Notes: generated from the letters alone by a model not told the origin. Counted from the first letter of the stretch, positions 35,043-44,815 are shown. The stretch: 60,357 nt of DNA from Cognatilysobacter segetis (GCF_004359965.1 NZ_SMRQ01000014.1:1-60357), one strand, 5' to 3'. Translations and numbers: made by a program.

Positions 35043-36146
35043 ATGATCTTCGAAACCCTCGACACCACCGGCCACGAGCAGGTCGTCTTCTGCCACAACA
35101 AGGACGCGGGCCTCAAGGCCATCATCGCGATCCACAACCCCGTGCTCGGCCCGGCCCTCGGCGGCACGCGCATGTGGCCGTACGCGAGCGAGCAGGAAGC
35201 GCTGAACGACGTGCTCCGCCTGTCGCGCGGCATGACCTACAAGAACGCGGTGGCGGGCCTGGACATCGGCGGCGGCAAGGCGGTGATCATCGGCGACCCG
35301 TCGAAGGACAAGTCCGAGGCGCTGTTCCGCGCGTTCGGCAAGTTCGTCGACTCGCTCGGCGGCCGCTACATCACGGCCGAGGACGTCGGCATCGACGTGA
35401 ACGACATGGAATACGTCTACCGCGAGACCGAGTACGTCACCGGCGTGCACCAGGTCCACGGCGGCTCGGGCGATCCGTCGCCGTTCACCGCCTACGGCGC
35501 TCTGCAGGGCCTGATGGCCACGCTGAACCGCAAGTTCGGCAACGAGGAAGTCGGCAACTACTCCTATGCCGTGCAGGGCCTCGGCCACGTCGGCATGGAA
35601 TACGTGAAGCTGCTGCGCGAGCGCGGCGCCAAGGTGTTCGTCACCGACATCAACAAGAGCCTGGTCGAGCGCGCGGTCGACGAGTTCGGCGCCGAGGCGG
35701 TGTCGACCGACGAGATCTACGACGTGCCGGCCGACGTCTACTCGCCCTGCGCGCTCGGTGGCACCGTCAACGAGAACACGCTGCCGCGCCTGAAGGCGAA
35801 GATCATCTGCGGCGCCGCGAACAACCAGCTCGCCAACAACGCCATCGGCGACGAAGTCGAGAAGCGGGGCATCGTCTACGCGCCGGACTACGCGGTGAAC
35901 GCGGGCGGCGTGATGAACGTGGCGCTGGAAATCACCGGCTACAACCGCGAGCGCGCCATGCGCATGATGCGCACGATCTACCACAACCTCGCGCGCATCT
36001 ACGAGATCGCCGACCGCGACGGCATCCCGACCTACCGCGCCGCCGACCGCATGGCCGAGGAGCGCATCGCGATGCTCGGCAAGCTCAAGCTGCCGCTGGG
36101 CCGCTCGAAGCCGCGTTTCGAAGGTCGCATCCGCGGCGGGCACTGA
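35043..36146 (+). CDS. ldh: Leucine dehydrogenase (Glu/Leu/Phe/Val dehydrogenase family)
   Basis: A 367-residue enzyme of normal length. The substrate pocket shows GGTRMWPY, catalytic Lys residues at 67 (MTYKNA) and 79 (IGGGKAVI), TAEDVG, and a nucleotide-binding motif QGLGHVG. The C-terminal half has CGAANNQLA and APDYAVNAGGV. It deaminates leucine, valine and isoleucine to their 2-oxo acids with NAD, the entry step to the catabolic genes that follow on the same strand. The similar valine or phenylalanine dehydrogenases cannot be fully excluded. Confidence 0.92.
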   Translation: MIFETLDTTGHEQVVFCHNKDAGLKAIIAIHNPVLGPALGGTRMWPYASEQEALNDVLRLSRGMTYKNAVAGLDIGGGKAVIIGDPSKDKSEALFRAFGKFVDSLGGRYITAEDVGIDVNDMEYVYRETEYVTGVHQVHGGSGDPSPFTAYGALQGLMATLNRKFGNEEVGNYSYAVQGLGHVGMEYVKLLRERGAKVFVTDINKSLVERAVDEFGAEAVSTDEIYDVPADVYSPCALGGTVNENTLPRLKAKIICGAANNQLANNAIGDEVEKRGIVYAPDYAVNAGGVMNVALEITGYNRERAMRMMRTIYHNLARIYEIADRDGIPTYRAADRMAEERIAMLGKLKLPLGRSKPRFEGRIRGGH

Positions 36147-36163
36147 GCCGCGACGGTTTCTAC

Positions 36164-36188
36164 ATGACGGGGCTTCGCGCCCCGTCAT
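36164..36188 (+). terminator. Intergenic hairpin between ldh and ivd
   Basis: A perfect 10-bp stem ATGACGGGGC / GCCCCGTCAT with a five-base loop. There is no T-run, so it may be partial termination or a processing site separating the two transcripts. Confidence 0.5.
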
Positions 36189-36218
36189 GCATTTCGACGA
36201 CAGATTACGGAGTGATGC

Positions 36219-37376
36219 ATGCGTCCTTTCCCCCTCGGTGAGGAAATCGATGCCCTGCGCGACGCGGTGCGCCGCTTCGCCGAGAGCGAGATCGCCCCGC
36301 GCGCCGCGCAGATCGACCACGACAACGCCTTCCCGCAGGACCTGTGGCCCAAGCTCGGCGAGATGGGCCTGCTGGGACTGACCGTGCCCGGCGAGTACGG
36401 CGGCAGCGAGATGGGCTATCTCGCGCACCTGGTCGCGATGGAGGAGATCTCGCGGGCATCGGGTTCGGTCGGCCTGTCGTACGGGGCGCATTCGAACCTG
36501 TGCGTCAGCAACCTCTACGCCAACGGCAACGAGGCGCAGCGCGCGAAGTACCTGCCGAAGCTGTGCACCGGCGAATGGAAGGGCGCGCTGGCCATGAGCG
36601 AGCCGGGTGCCGGCTCGGACGTCGTGGGCTCGATGAGCTGCCGCGCCGAACTGCGCGACGGCACGTGGATCGCGAACGGCAACAAGATGTGGATCACCAA
36701 CGGCCCCGAGGCCGACGTGCTGGTCGTCTACATGCGCACCGCGGGCAGGGACGCCGGCAGCAAGTGCATGACCGCCTTCATCGTCGAGAAGGGCATGAAG
36801 GGCTTCAGCACGGCGCAGAAGCTCGACAAGCTCGGCATGCGCGGGTCCAACACCTGCGAGCTGGTCTTCGACAACTGCGAGATCCCGCAGGAGAACGTGC
36901 TGGGCGAGGTGCACAACGGCGTCAAGGTGCTGATGTCGGGCCTCAACACCGAACGCCTCGTGCTGTCCGGCGGCCCGCTCGGCCTGATGCAGGCCGCGAT
37001 GGACATCACCCTGCCCTACGTGCGCGAGCGCAAGCAGTTCGACACGGCGATCGGCTGCTTCGAGCTGATGCAGGGCAAGGTGGCCGACATGTACACGGCG
37101 CTGCAGTCCAGCCGCGCGTTCGCCTACCAGGTCGCGCGCGACTACGACGCGGGCCACCGCTCGCGCATCGACGCGGCGTCCTGTCTGCTGCAGGCGTCGG
37201 AAGCCGCGGTGCAGGTCGCGCTGGAGGCGATCCAGTCGCTGGGCGGCAACGGCTACATCAACGAGTACCCGACCGGACGCCTGCTGCGCGACGCGAAGCT
37301 CTACGCGATCGGCGCGGGCACGAACGAGATCCGCCGCATGCTGATCGGGCGGGAGCTGTTCGCCGGGAACGATTGA
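36219..37376 (+). CDS. liuA: Isovaleryl-CoA dehydrogenase
   Basis: A 385-residue acyl-CoA dehydrogenase. It has [34 protein letters not shown], the FAD/substrate motif [26 protein letters not shown], and the C-terminal [20 protein letters not shown] segment (split over two helices). The catalytic Glu is not in the short-chain position after the YRD motif but in the isovaleryl-type location ([15 protein letters not shown]). It oxidises isovaleryl-CoA to 3-methylcrotonyl-CoA in leucine breakdown, passing electrons to ETF. ACGGAGTG precedes the ATG; a terminator follows. Confidence 0.93.
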   Translation: MRPFPLGEEIDALRDAVRRFAESEIAPRAAQIDHDNAFPQDLWPKLGEMGLLGLTVPGEYGGSEMGYLAHLVAMEEISRASGSVGLSYGAHSNLCVSNLYANGNEAQRAKYLPKLCTGEWKGALAMSEPGAGSDVVGSMSCRAELRDGTWIANGNKMWITNGPEADVLVVYMRTAGRDAGSKCMTAFIVEKGMKGFSTAQKLDKLGMRGSNTCELVFDNCEIPQENVLGEVHNGVKVLMSGLNTERLVLSGGPLGLMQAAMDITLPYVRERKQFDTAIGCFELMQGKVADMYTALQSSRAFAYQVARDYDAGHRSRIDAASCLLQASEAAVQVALEAIQSLGGNGYINEYPTGRLLRDAKLYAIGAGTNEIRRMLIGRELFAGND

Positions 37377-37395
37377 CCTCTGCACCGGTGCTGCG

Positions 37396-37425
37396 AAGGC
37401 CGCCTCCGGGCGGCCTTCTGCTTTA
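37396..37425 (+). terminator. Rho-independent terminator after liuA
   Basis: A 9-bp stem AAGGCCGCC / GGCGGCCTT with a TCCG loop is followed by CTGCTTTAC, 20 bases past the stop. Confidence 0.7.
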
Positions 37426-37554
37426 CAGGGCCGAAGGCCGGTTCGCGCGCGTCGCATCGGTCGGCTGGCGTTCGCCTTCGTGGGCGCGGCGTGAGCGTTT
37501 TCCCCTCACGTCGCAGCGACGTTTCCGAACGCTTCCGGACCGGTGGGGCGCCGT

Positions 37555-37584
37555 TTGCGGCAGTGCAGCACGGCGCCGCATAAT
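37555..37584 (+). promoter_or_regulatory. Possible promoter for thiolase gene
   Basis: TTGCGG at 37555-37560 and CATAAT at 37579-37584 are separated by 18 bases, and CATAAT is a rare A/T-rich island here. It lies 48 bases before the thiolase start codon. Confidence 0.45.
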
Positions 37585-37631
37585 CGGACGGTTCCGGCCA
37601 CCGCGCCGGCCTCCTGATCCCGGAGTTCGCC

Positions 37632-38807
37632 ATGAGCGACGTCGTCATCGTCGGTGCCAAGCGCACCGCCATCGGTTCCTTCCTCGGCCAGTTCACCGGG
37701 GTTCCCACGCCCGAACTGGGCGCGACCGCGATCCGCGGCGCCGTCGAACAGGCCGGCATCTCGCCCGACGCGGTGCAGGAAGTGCTCATGGGCTGCGTGC
37801 TGCCCGCCGGCCTCGGCCAGGCCCCGGCGCGCCAGGCCGCGCTCGGCGCGGGCCTGCCCAACGGCGCCGCCTGCATCACCATCAACAAGGTCTGCGGCTC
37901 GGGCATGAAGGCCATCATGCTGGGCGCCGACCTCATCACTGCGGGCTCGGCCGAGGTGGTCGTCGCCGGCGGCATGGAGTCGATGACCAACGCGCCGCAC
38001 CTGCTCAACGGCTCGCGCACCGGCATCCGCTACGGCTCGGCCGAGTTCCTCGACCACATGGCCCATGACGGCCTGACCAACCCGTACGACGGCAAGGCCA
38101 TGGGCGTGTTCGGCGACGCGACGTGCTCCGCCTACGAGTACAGCCGCGAAACGCTGGACGCCTACGCCGCCGAGAGCGTGCGCCGCGCGCAGGATGCGGT
38201 GAACTCGGGCGCGTTCAAGGCCGAGATCGTTCCGGTGACCGTCAAGGGCCGCAAGGGCGAGGTCGTGGTCGACACCGACGAGGAGCCGGGCAAGATCGAC
38301 GCCGCGAAGATCCCGTCGCTGCGCGCGGCCTTCGGCAAGGAAGGCCTGCTGACCGCGGCGACGTCGTCCAAGATCTCCGACGGTGCCGCGGCCGCCGTCC
38401 TGATGTCGGCCGAGACGGCAAAGCGCCTCGGCGCCAAGCCGCTGGCGCGCATCGTCGCGCACGCGGGCCATGCGCAGGCGCCCGAGTGGTTCACCACCGC
38501 GCCGGTGGAGGCCACGCGCCGCGTGCTCGAGAAGGCGGGCTGGACCGTCGACGACGTGGACCTGTTCGAGATCAACGAGGCGTTCGCGTGCGTCGCCATG
38601 GCGCCGATGAAGGACCTCGGCATCCCGCAGGAAAAGCTCAACGTCAACGGCGGTGCGCTGGCCCTCGGACACCCCATCGGCGCGAGCGGCGCGCGACTCG
38701 TCGTGACCCTGCTACATGCGATGCAGGCGCGCGGCGCCCGCAAGGGCGTGGCATCGCTCTGCATCGGCGGCGGTGAAGCCACGGCGATTGCAATCGAAAT
38801 CATTTGA
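37632..38807 (+). CDS. atoB: Acetyl-CoA C-acetyltransferase (thiolase)
   Basis: A 391-residue thiolase of typical length. It has the nucleophilic Cys in NKVCGSGMKA, the motif GGMESMTNAPHLL, NEAFACVAM, GGALALGHPIGASGAR (His) and the second catalytic Cys in SLCIGGGEA. It condenses two acetyl-CoA or cleaves acetoacetyl-CoA; next to leucine catabolism it would handle the acetoacetate product. It is a free-standing gene with its own putative promoter, and its terminator is not obvious. Confidence 0.93.
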   Translation: MSDVVIVGAKRTAIGSFLGQFTGVPTPELGATAIRGAVEQAGISPDAVQEVLMGCVLPAGLGQAPARQAALGAGLPNGAACITINKVCGSGMKAIMLGADLITAGSAEVVVAGGMESMTNAPHLLNGSRTGIRYGSAEFLDHMAHDGLTNPYDGKAMGVFGDATCSAYEYSRETLDAYAAESVRRAQDAVNSGAFKAEIVPVTVKGRKGEVVVDTDEEPGKIDAAKIPSLRAAFGKEGLLTAATSSKISDGAAAAVLMSAETAKRLGAKPLARIVAHAGHAQAPEWFTTAPVEATRRVLEKAGWTVDDVDLFEINEAFACVAMAPMKDLGIPQEKLNVNGGALALGHPIGASGARLVVTLLHAMQARGARKGVASLCIGGGEATAIAIEII

Positions 38808-38926
38808 AGTTAAAGATTCGTGATAAGCCGCTCGTCAAGCAATCGCTTGACATGCCGCAGCCGCTTGTCATCATGTTTAGGGCGCGCAGTTGCGCGTTGC
38901 CAAACCAACGACGAGGAATAGATCCC

Positions 38927-39277
38927 ATGAACATCAACAAGGCGCTGCTCGCCCTGGCCCTGGGCCTGGCTCTGACCGCTTGCTCGAACAAGGACCAGGC
39001 TGCGAACTCCGCCGCCGACGCGCAGCAGGACGCCGCTGCCGCCCAGGAAGCCGCTGCCGACGCCGGCACGGGCACCGAAGCCGCTGCCGCTCAGGCCGCT
39101 GCCGACACGGCTGCTTCGGCTGCCGACGCCGCCGCGACCTCGGCTGACGCCGCTGCCGCCGCGCCGAACGCCGCGCAGGCTGACAACGCCGCCGACGCCG
39201 CCGACAAGGCTGCCGACGCTGCCGACGCTGCCAAGGACGCCGCGCAGGCTGCCGTCCCGGCCGAGTCGACCAAGTAA
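38927..39277 (+). CDS. Alanine-rich lipoprotein
   Basis: A 116-residue lipoprotein: MNINKALLALALGLALTAC, lipobox LTAC (Cys19). The mature part is almost only Ala, Asp, Glu, Gln and Lys, with AADAA-type repeats that predict a long helix like the alanine-zipper of Lpp/OprI proteins. It may be an outer-membrane lipoprotein that spans or stiffens the periplasm. A GAGGAATAG ribosome-binding site and a strong terminator frame it. A paralogue follows at 39444. Confidence 0.82.
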   Translation: MNINKALLALALGLALTACSNKDQAANSAADAQQDAAAAQEAAADAGTGTEAAAAQAAADTAASAADAAATSADAAAAAPNAAQADNAADAADKAADAADAAKDAAQAAVPAESTK

Positions 39278-39310
39278 TCAGTTCCGATTGATTGCTGGTG
39301 TAGCATCGGG

Positions 39311-39340
39311 AAAAGCCGTCGGTCTTCCGGCGGCTTTTTC
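39311..39340 (+). terminator. Rho-independent terminator
   Basis: A 12-bp stem (AAAAGCCGTCGG with CCGGCGGCTTTT, one T-G pair) and TCTT loop is followed by T-residues and CCAT. It follows the first alanine-rich lipoprotein gene. Confidence 0.85.
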
Positions 39341-39443
39341 CATAGGTCAGTGAACGACTAGCCCGCTCCCGCCGAGCGATGCGCGCAGTGGCGTTGCCTG
39401 ACTGCAGTGACATACTTTTCAGACAACTCCTTTGGAGAAAGCC

Positions 39444-39824
39444 ATGAACACCAAGCTCTACGTGCTCCTCGTTGCCGCTGCCCTCTCGCTGTCGGCCTGC
39501 AAGAACGAAACCCCGACCGCGCAGAACGAGGCCGACCAGGCCGCCGCTGCCACGCAGAACGCCGGTGAGCAGGCTGCCGACGCCGCCGCCGCTGCCGGCA
39601 ATGCCGCCGCCGAGGGCGTCGACGCCGCCGCTGCCGCGACGGGCGAAGCCGCTGCCGAGGCCGGCCAGGCCGTCGACAACGCCGCCAACACCGCCGCCGC
39701 CGCTGCGAACGACGCCGCCGCCACGGCCGCGAACGCGACCGCCAACGCCGCGAACGACGCTGCTGCCGCTGCCAAGGACGTCGCCGACAAGGCCGACGCC
39801 GCCGCTGCCGAAGCGAAGAAGTAA
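39444..39824 (+). CDS. Alanine-rich lipoprotein, paralogue of 38927-39277
   Basis: A 126-residue lipoprotein: [19 protein letters not shown], lipobox LSAC (Cys19). Its mature part is a long Ala/Asp/Asn repeat helix ([20 protein letters not shown] near the end) ending in Lys-Lys. The tandem placement, shared layout and composition imply duplication of the previous gene, though the repeats differ in detail. GGAG precedes the ATG and a strong terminator follows. Confidence 0.82.
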   Translation: MNTKLYVLLVAAALSLSACKNETPTAQNEADQAAAATQNAGEQAADAAAAAGNAAAEGVDAAAAATGEAAAEAGQAVDNAANTAAAAANDAAATAANATANAANDAAAAAKDVADKADAAAAEAKK

Positions 39825-39848
39825 TCCTCTTCGCTCGACGCTGTACCG

Positions 39849-39878
39849 AAGGCCCGCGCAAGCGGGCCTTCTTCTTTT
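39849..39878 (+). terminator. Rho-independent terminator
   Basis: The stem AAGGCCCGC / GCGGGCCTT with a GCAA loop is followed by CTTCTTTT, 24 bases past the second alanine-rich lipoprotein. Confidence 0.88.
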
Positions 39879-40024
39879 CGGATGTGCACGCCACGCATCA
39901 CTCGAGACGCCGGCGTGGGCTCTACGTTCAATCCGTGTCCGCACGGACGCTCGCGTGGCGCGGTCGACTGGCCCCCTCGCCCGCCATGTGGTTTGATCGC
40001 GCGTCCCGTTCGCCGCCGCCTGCC

Positions 40025-41635
40025 ATGCCCGTCATCGAATCGCATCTCGACCCGCGCTCCGCCGATTTCCAGGAGAACGCCGCGCACCATCGCGCGCTGG
40101 TCGACGAACTGCGTGCACGGCTCGCGCGTGCGGCCGACGGCGGTGGCGAGAAGGCGCGCGAGAAGCACACCGCGCGCGGCAAGCTGCTCGCCCGCGATCG
40201 CATCACCAGCCTGCTCGACGAGGGCTCGCCCTTCCTCGAGATCGCGCCGCTGGCGGCGGAGGGCATGTACGACGATGCGGCGCCCGCCGCGGGCATGGTC
40301 TGCGGCATCGGTCGCGTGATGGGCCAGGAAGTCGTCATCGTCGCCAATGACGCGACGGTCAAGGGCGGCACGTACTTCCCGATGACGGTGAAGAAGCACC
40401 TGCGTGCGCAGGAAGTCGCGCTCGAGAACAATCTGCCCTGCATCTACCTGGTCGATTCCGGCGGCGCGTTCCTGCCATTGCAGGACGAAGTGTTCCCGGA
40501 CAAGGAGCACTTCGGTCGCATCTTCTACAACCAGGCGCGGATGTCCGCGCTCGGCATTCCGCAGGTGGCGGTGGTGATGGGCAGCTGCACCGCGGGCGGC
40601 GCGTACGTGCCTGCGATGTGCGACGAGAGCGTCATCGTCAAGGAACAGGGCACGATCTTCCTCGGTGGCCCGCCGCTGGTGAAGGCGGCGACCGGTGAAG
40701 TCGTGGACGCCGAAGCGCTCGGCGGTGCGGACGTGCATACGAGCGTGTCCGGCGTCGCCGACCACTTCGCGCTCGACGACGACCACGCGCTGCAGATCGC
40801 CCGCGACATCGTGCGTTCGTTCAACCGTCGCAAGGTGCTTCCTGTCGCATCCGTGCCGGTGCGCGAGCCGCTGTATTCCGCCGACAGCCTGTACGGCATC
40901 GTGCCCAAGGACGCTCGCCGCCCGTTCGACATCCGCGAAGTGATCGCGCGCATCGTCGACGGCAGCGAGTTCCAGGAATTCAAGGCGCGCTACGCGAAGA
41001 CGCTGGTGACGGGCTTCGCGCACCTGCACGGCTATCCGGTCGGCATCGTCGCCAACAACGGCATCCTGTTCGCCGAGAGCGCGCTCAAGGGCGCGCACTT
41101 CATCGAGCTCTGCAACCAGCGCGGCATCCCGCTGGTGTTCCTGCAGAACATCACCGGCTTCATGGTCGGCCGCAAGTACGAGAACGCGGGCATCGCGAAG
41201 GACGGCGCGAAGATGGTGACGGCCGTGGCGTGCTCGCACGTGCCGAAGTTCACCGTCGTCATCGGCGGCAGTTTCGGCGCCGGCAATTACGCCATGTGCG
41301 GCCGCGCCTATGGCGCGCGCTTTCTGTGGATGTGGCCGAACGCGCGCATCAGCGTAATGGGCGGCGAACAGGCCGCGAGCGTGCTGGCGACGGTGCGTCG
41401 CGACGCCCTCGAAGGCGCCGGCAAGACGTGGAGCGCGGAGGACGAGGACGCCTTCAAGGGCCCGATCCGCGACCAGTACGAGTCGCAGGGCAACCCGTTC
41501 TACGCGACGGCCCGGCTGTGGGACGACGGCATCATCGATCCTGCCGACACGCGCCGCGTGCTCGGCCTCGGCCTGTCGGCGTCGCTCAACGCGCCGATCG
41601 AGGAGCGCACGCGCTTCGGCGTGTTCCGCATGTAA
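40025..41635 (+). CDS. liuB: Methylcrotonyl-CoA carboxylase, carboxyltransferase (beta) subunit
   Basis: A 536-residue carboxyltransferase of the family's usual length. It has [32 protein letters not shown], the carboxybiotin region [18 protein letters not shown], and [20 protein letters not shown] in the acyl-CoA domain. With the alpha subunit at 46045-48048 it carboxylates 3-methylcrotonyl-CoA in leucine degradation. The ATG at 40025 ([10 protein letters not shown]) gives the expected N-terminus; the frame upstream is not conserved-looking. A small hairpin (GCGGCGA / TCGCCGC) follows the stop. Confidence 0.94.
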   Translation: MPVIESHLDPRSADFQENAAHHRALVDELRARLARAADGGGEKAREKHTARGKLLARDRITSLLDEGSPFLEIAPLAAEGMYDDAAPAAGMVCGIGRVMGQEVVIVANDATVKGGTYFPMTVKKHLRAQEVALENNLPCIYLVDSGGAFLPLQDEVFPDKEHFGRIFYNQARMSALGIPQVAVVMGSCTAGGAYVPAMCDESVIVKEQGTIFLGGPPLVKAATGEVVDAEALGGADVHTSVSGVADHFALDDDHALQIARDIVRSFNRRKVLPVASVPVREPLYSADSLYGIVPKDARRPFDIREVIARIVDGSEFQEFKARYAKTLVTGFAHLHGYPVGIVANNGILFAESALKGAHFIELCNQRGIPLVFLQNITGFMVGRKYENAGIAKDGAKMVTAVACSHVPKFTVVIGGSFGAGNYAMCGRAYGARFLWMWPNARISVMGGEQAASVLATVRRDALEGAGKTWSAEDEDAFKGPIRDQYESQGNPFYATARLWDDGIIDPADTRRVLGLGLSASLNAPIEERTRFGVFRM

Positions 41636-41797
41636 GCGACGCGGCGATCGGTCGCCGCATGAACCGATCCCGACCGGAATGAACGGCGCCTCTGGCATGT
41701 GACGCGGAGCGTCGGGTCGGGCGACCGGTCACGGTTTTGACGTCAATACCGCGTGATAGCCTCGGGCTTTCCATCCCGCCCCCGAGGGACCCACGCA

Positions 41798-42343
41798 ATG
41801 GCCATCTTCCCGAACACCTCTCCCAAGCGCGACGGCGCCGCCGCCACCGACTCCGCGCTCGGCAAGGATCCGTCGCCGAACGAGTACGCGTTCGCACCGT
41901 CCGGTGCCGCGGTCGCGCCGTCCCCCGCTGCCGTGGCGCCGTCGGCTCGCGCCGTCGGCCGCGAGGCCAAGGAGTCGGTGATCGCGTCCGACATCTCGAT
42001 CGAAGGCAAGATCCAGGGCGCCGGCAACGTGCGCATCGCGGGCCGGTTCACCGGCGACATCGCGGTCGAAGGCGACCTGACCATCGAGGTCGGCGCGCGC
42101 GTCAACGGCGGCGTCAAGGCGCGCCGCGTGGTCGTCGCAGGCGAACTCGAAGGCAACGTCGAATCGGCGCAGCGCGTCGAGGTCGTCGAGAGCGGCTCGA
42201 TGATCGGCGACGTCAAGGCCGGTACGGTCACCGTGGCCGCCGGCGCGCGCATGCGCGGCATGGTCGAGTTCGGTTGGGGCGATTCCGCCACCGGCGGCAA
42301 GCCGAAGGCCGAGTCGACGTCGGAGGCCGGCAGCGCCGCATGA
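41798..42343 (+). CDS. Bactofilin family protein
   Basis: A 181-residue protein. A disordered N-terminal tail of about 60 residues precedes the bactofilin beta-helix (SVIASDISIEGKIQGAGNVR, then GRFTGDIAVEGDLTIEVGAR and repeated turns to GSMIGDVKAGTVTVAAGAR). Bactofilins polymerise without nucleotide into scaffolds that localise cell-wall enzymes or organise polarity. GAGGGAC precedes the ATG at 41798. It overlaps the next gene by four bases. Confidence 0.92.
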   Translation: MAIFPNTSPKRDGAAATDSALGKDPSPNEYAFAPSGAAVAPSPAAVAPSARAVGREAKESVIASDISIEGKIQGAGNVRIAGRFTGDIAVEGDLTIEVGARVNGGVKARRVVVAGELEGNVESAQRVEVVESGSMIGDVKAGTVTVAAGARMRGMVEFGWGDSATGGKPKAESTSEAGSAA

Positions 42344-42696
42344 GCGCCGTCCGACCCGGCATGCCGGGCGCGACACGCAGCTGCCCGCATTGCAGGAACA
42401 CCATCCTCGACACCGCGAGCGTCTGCCCGGGGTGCCGGCACCACCTGCGTTTCGACGCGGCGGCCGGCACCGACCTGCAGCGAACGACGTCGCTCTTCGT
42501 CGAGGGCTCGCTGCGCGCGGACCGGCCCGGCGAGGCGGTCGAGTACACGATGGTGCTGGTGATCCGCAACGAGCGCGGCGAGGAAGTGAATCGCCACGTG
42601 GTCGGCGTCGGCGCGCTCGAAGGCGACCAGCGCCGCAGCTTCAGCGTGTCGGTGGAGACGAACGTGGTGCCGGCCGGCAAGGGCCGGCGCCGCTGA
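42340..42696 (+). CDS. Zinc-ribbon protein coupled to bactofilin
   Basis: A 118-residue protein with a four-Cys zinc ribbon (CPHC at about 15-18 and CPGC near 30-33), followed by a beta-rich domain beginning TTSLFVEGSLRADRPGEAVE. Its ATG overlaps the bactofilin stop (ATGA), with GGAGG upstream, so the two are translationally coupled and probably act together. The function is unknown; a start at MPGATRS is a shorter alternative. Confidence 0.75.
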   Translation: MSAVRPGMPGATRSCPHCRNTILDTASVCPGCRHHLRFDAAAGTDLQRTTSLFVEGSLRADRPGEAVEYTMVLVIRNERGEEVNRHVVGVGALEGDQRRSFSVSVETNVVPAGKGRRR

Positions 42697-42714
42697 GATC
42701 CGGAGCCGCGGCGG

Positions 42715-42948
42715 TCAGCCCGGCGGGTCGCAGCCGCCGCAGGTGCCGCAGCCGTCCTGCGCGCGTGGCTTCGGCGCGAGGCGACGGCCGAACTTCGACA
42801 GCGTCGCGGATCCACTGTCGACGAGCCTGATCGCGATCCAGCCGCGCAGGCGACGCGCGGTGGCCGGAAAGCGCGTCAGGAAGACGTAGAGCGCGCTCGC
42901 GGCGACCGCGGCGCCGACGACGACGTACTGGAGCGCAAGCCCGTCCAC
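42715..42948 (-). CDS. FeoB-associated Cys-rich membrane protein
   Basis: A 77-residue protein with one N-terminal transmembrane helix (LQYVVVGAAVAASALYVFL), a basic middle, and a C-terminal CGTCGGC cluster. This layout matches the small Cys-rich proteins found after feoB in many bacteria, which may bind iron or a thiol partner. It starts with GTG one base after the feoB stop, so it is the third gene of the feo operon. It replaces the winged-helix FeoC of enterobacteria. Confidence 0.78.
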   Translation of the reverse strand: MDGLALQYVVVGAAVAASALYVFLTRFPATARRLRGWIAIRLVDSGSATLSKFGRRLAPKPRAQDGCGTCGGCDPPG

Positions 42949-42949
42949 G

Positions 42950-44815
42950 TCAGCCTCCGAGCCGGCTCGCGACCTGGTAGGTCAGCATCGACGCGAGGTA
43001 GGCGAGCGCGAACAGGTAGCCCGCCGCGATGCCCACCTGCCGCCACGAGTTCGTCTCGCGGCGGATCGTCGCGAGCGTCGACACGCACTGCGGCGCATAG
43101 ATGAACCACACCAGCAGCGACAGCGCCGTCGCGAGCGACCAGTCCTGCGCGATCACCGGCGACAGCGCGTTCGCCGCGTCGACGTCGTTAGCCGCCGACA
43201 GCGCGTAGATCGTCGCCAGCGAGGACACCGCTACCTCGCGTGCGGCCATGCCGGGCACCAGCGCGATGCAGATCTGCCAGTTGAAGCCGAGCGGCGCGAA
43301 GATCGCGGTCATCGCATGGCCGATGCGTCCGGCGAAGCTGTAGTCCACGGCCGCGCCGGTGTAGCCCGCCGGCGGCGCCGGGAAATTCAGCAGGAACCAC
43401 AGCAGGATCGTCAGCGCGAGGATGATGCCGCCCACGCGCTTGAGGAAGATGCCAGCGCGCTCGGACAGGCCGATCAGCAGGTCGCGCGCGTGCGGCAACC
43501 GGTACGACGGCAGCTCGAGCATCAGCGGATGCTCGCCCTTGTCGCGCCGCCACTTCTTCATGATCCAGGCGACCGCCAGTGCGCTCAGGATCCCCGCCGC
43601 GTACAGCGCGAACAGCACCAGCCCCTGCAGGTTGAGAACGCCGAGCACCTTCTGCCGCGGAATGAAGGCACCGATCAGCAGCGCGTAGACCGGCAGTCGC
43701 GCCGAGCACGTCATCAGCGGCGCGACGAGGATCGTGGCGAGGCGGTCGCGGGGATCCTGGATCGAGCGCGTGGCCATGATGCCGGGGATCGCGCAGGCGA
43801 AGCTCGAGAGCAACGGGATGAAGGAGCGACCGGACAGGCCCGCGGCCGACATCGTGCGGTCGAGCAGGAACGCCGCGCGCGGCAGGTAGCCCGACTCCTC
43901 GAGCGCGAGGATGAAGAAGAACAGGATCAGGATCTGCGGCAGGAACACGACGACGCCGCCGAGCCCGGCGATGATCCCGTCGGCCAGCAGGCTGGTGAGC
44001 GGTCCGGCCGGCAGCGTCCCCGTGACGCTCGCACCGAGCCACGCGGCACCGGCTTCGATCAGGTCCATCACCGGCGTCGCCCAGGCGTAGACGGCCTGGA
44101 AGATCAGGAACATCACGACGCCCAGCGCGACCAGCCCGAACACCGGATGCAGCAGCCAGCGGTCGAGCGCGTCGTCGATCGCGGCGGTGCGCCGGGGCAT
44201 GCGCACCGCCGCGGTCAGGATGTCGCGCGTGCGCGCGTGCAGCGCGTCGATGTCGGCGGCGGTCGGCCCGGCGGTGTTGGGGTCCGACGCCGGCTGCATC
44301 GCGCCGCCGCGATCCAGCACGTCCACGAGCGCCTTCGCGCCGCCGCTGCGCACCGCGATCGTCGACACGACCGGCACGCCCAGCTCGCGCTGCAGCACGT
44401 CGAGATCGACCTCGATGCCGCGTCGTCGCGCGACGTCCATCATGTTGACGGCGACGACCATCGGCCGGCCGAGCTCGCGCACTTCCAGCGCGAAGCGCAG
44501 GTGCAGGCGCAGGTTCGTGGCGTCGACCACGCACACGATCACGTCGGGCGCGGGCTCGCCCGGATAGAAGCCGCGGCAGAGATCGCGGGTGACCGCCTCG
44601 TCGAGGCTCGCGGCCTGCAGGCTGTACGCGCCCGGCAGGTCCAGCACCACGTATTCGCGGCCGGACGGCGCGGTGAAGCGGCCTTCCTTGCGTTCGACCG
44701 TAACGCCCGCGTAGTTGGCGACCTTCTGGCGGCTGCCGGTCAGGCGGTTGAACAGCGCCGTCTTCCCGCAGTTGGGATTGCCGACCAGCGCCAGCCGCAG
44801 CGAGGCGGCGCTCAC
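42950..44815 (-). CDS. feoB: Ferrous iron transport protein B
   Basis: A 621-residue protein. The cytosolic G domain has G1 GNPNCGKT (12-19), a G3 region DLPGAYSL and NMMD as G4 (NVVD/NMMD type). The membrane part carries about ten segments and the gate motifs (for example MLELPSYRLP and GMAAREVAVSSLATIYALS). It takes up Fe(II). It is shorter than the E. coli protein, as is usual in this group. It overlaps feoA by four bases. Confidence 0.95.
   Translation of the reverse strand: MSAASLRLALVGNPNCGKTALFNRLTGSRQKVANYAGVTVERKEGRFTAPSGREYVVLDLPGAYSLQAASLDEAVTRDLCRGFYPGEPAPDVIVCVVDATNLRLHLRFALEVRELGRPMVVAVNMMDVARRRGIEVDLDVLQRELGVPVVSTIAVRSGGAKALVDVLDRGGAMQPASDPNTAGPTAADIDALHARTRDILTAAVRMPRRTAAIDDALDRWLLHPVFGLVALGVVMFLIFQAVYAWATPVMDLIEAGAAWLGASVTGTLPAGPLTSLLADGIIAGLGGVVVFLPQILILFFFILALEESGYLPRAAFLLDRTMSAAGLSGRSFIPLLSSFACAIPGIMATRSIQDPRDRLATILVAPLMTCSARLPVYALLIGAFIPRQKVLGVLNLQGLVLFALYAAGILSALAVAWIMKKWRRDKGEHPLMLELPSYRLPHARDLLIGLSERAGIFLKRVGGIILALTILLWFLLNFPAPPAGYTGAAVDYSFAGRIGHAMTAIFAPLGFNWQICIALVPGMAAREVAVSSLATIYALSAANDVDAANALSPVIAQDWSLATALSLLVWFIYAPQCVSTLATIRRETNSWRQVGIAAGYLFALAYLASMLTYQVASRLGG

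Noticed and set aside
34971-37457. An 828-residue minus-strand frame opposite leucine dehydrogenase and isovaleryl-CoA dehydrogenase
   Set aside because: Both real genes on the plus strand are fully conserved; the antisense frame is arginine/valine-rich shadow sequence.
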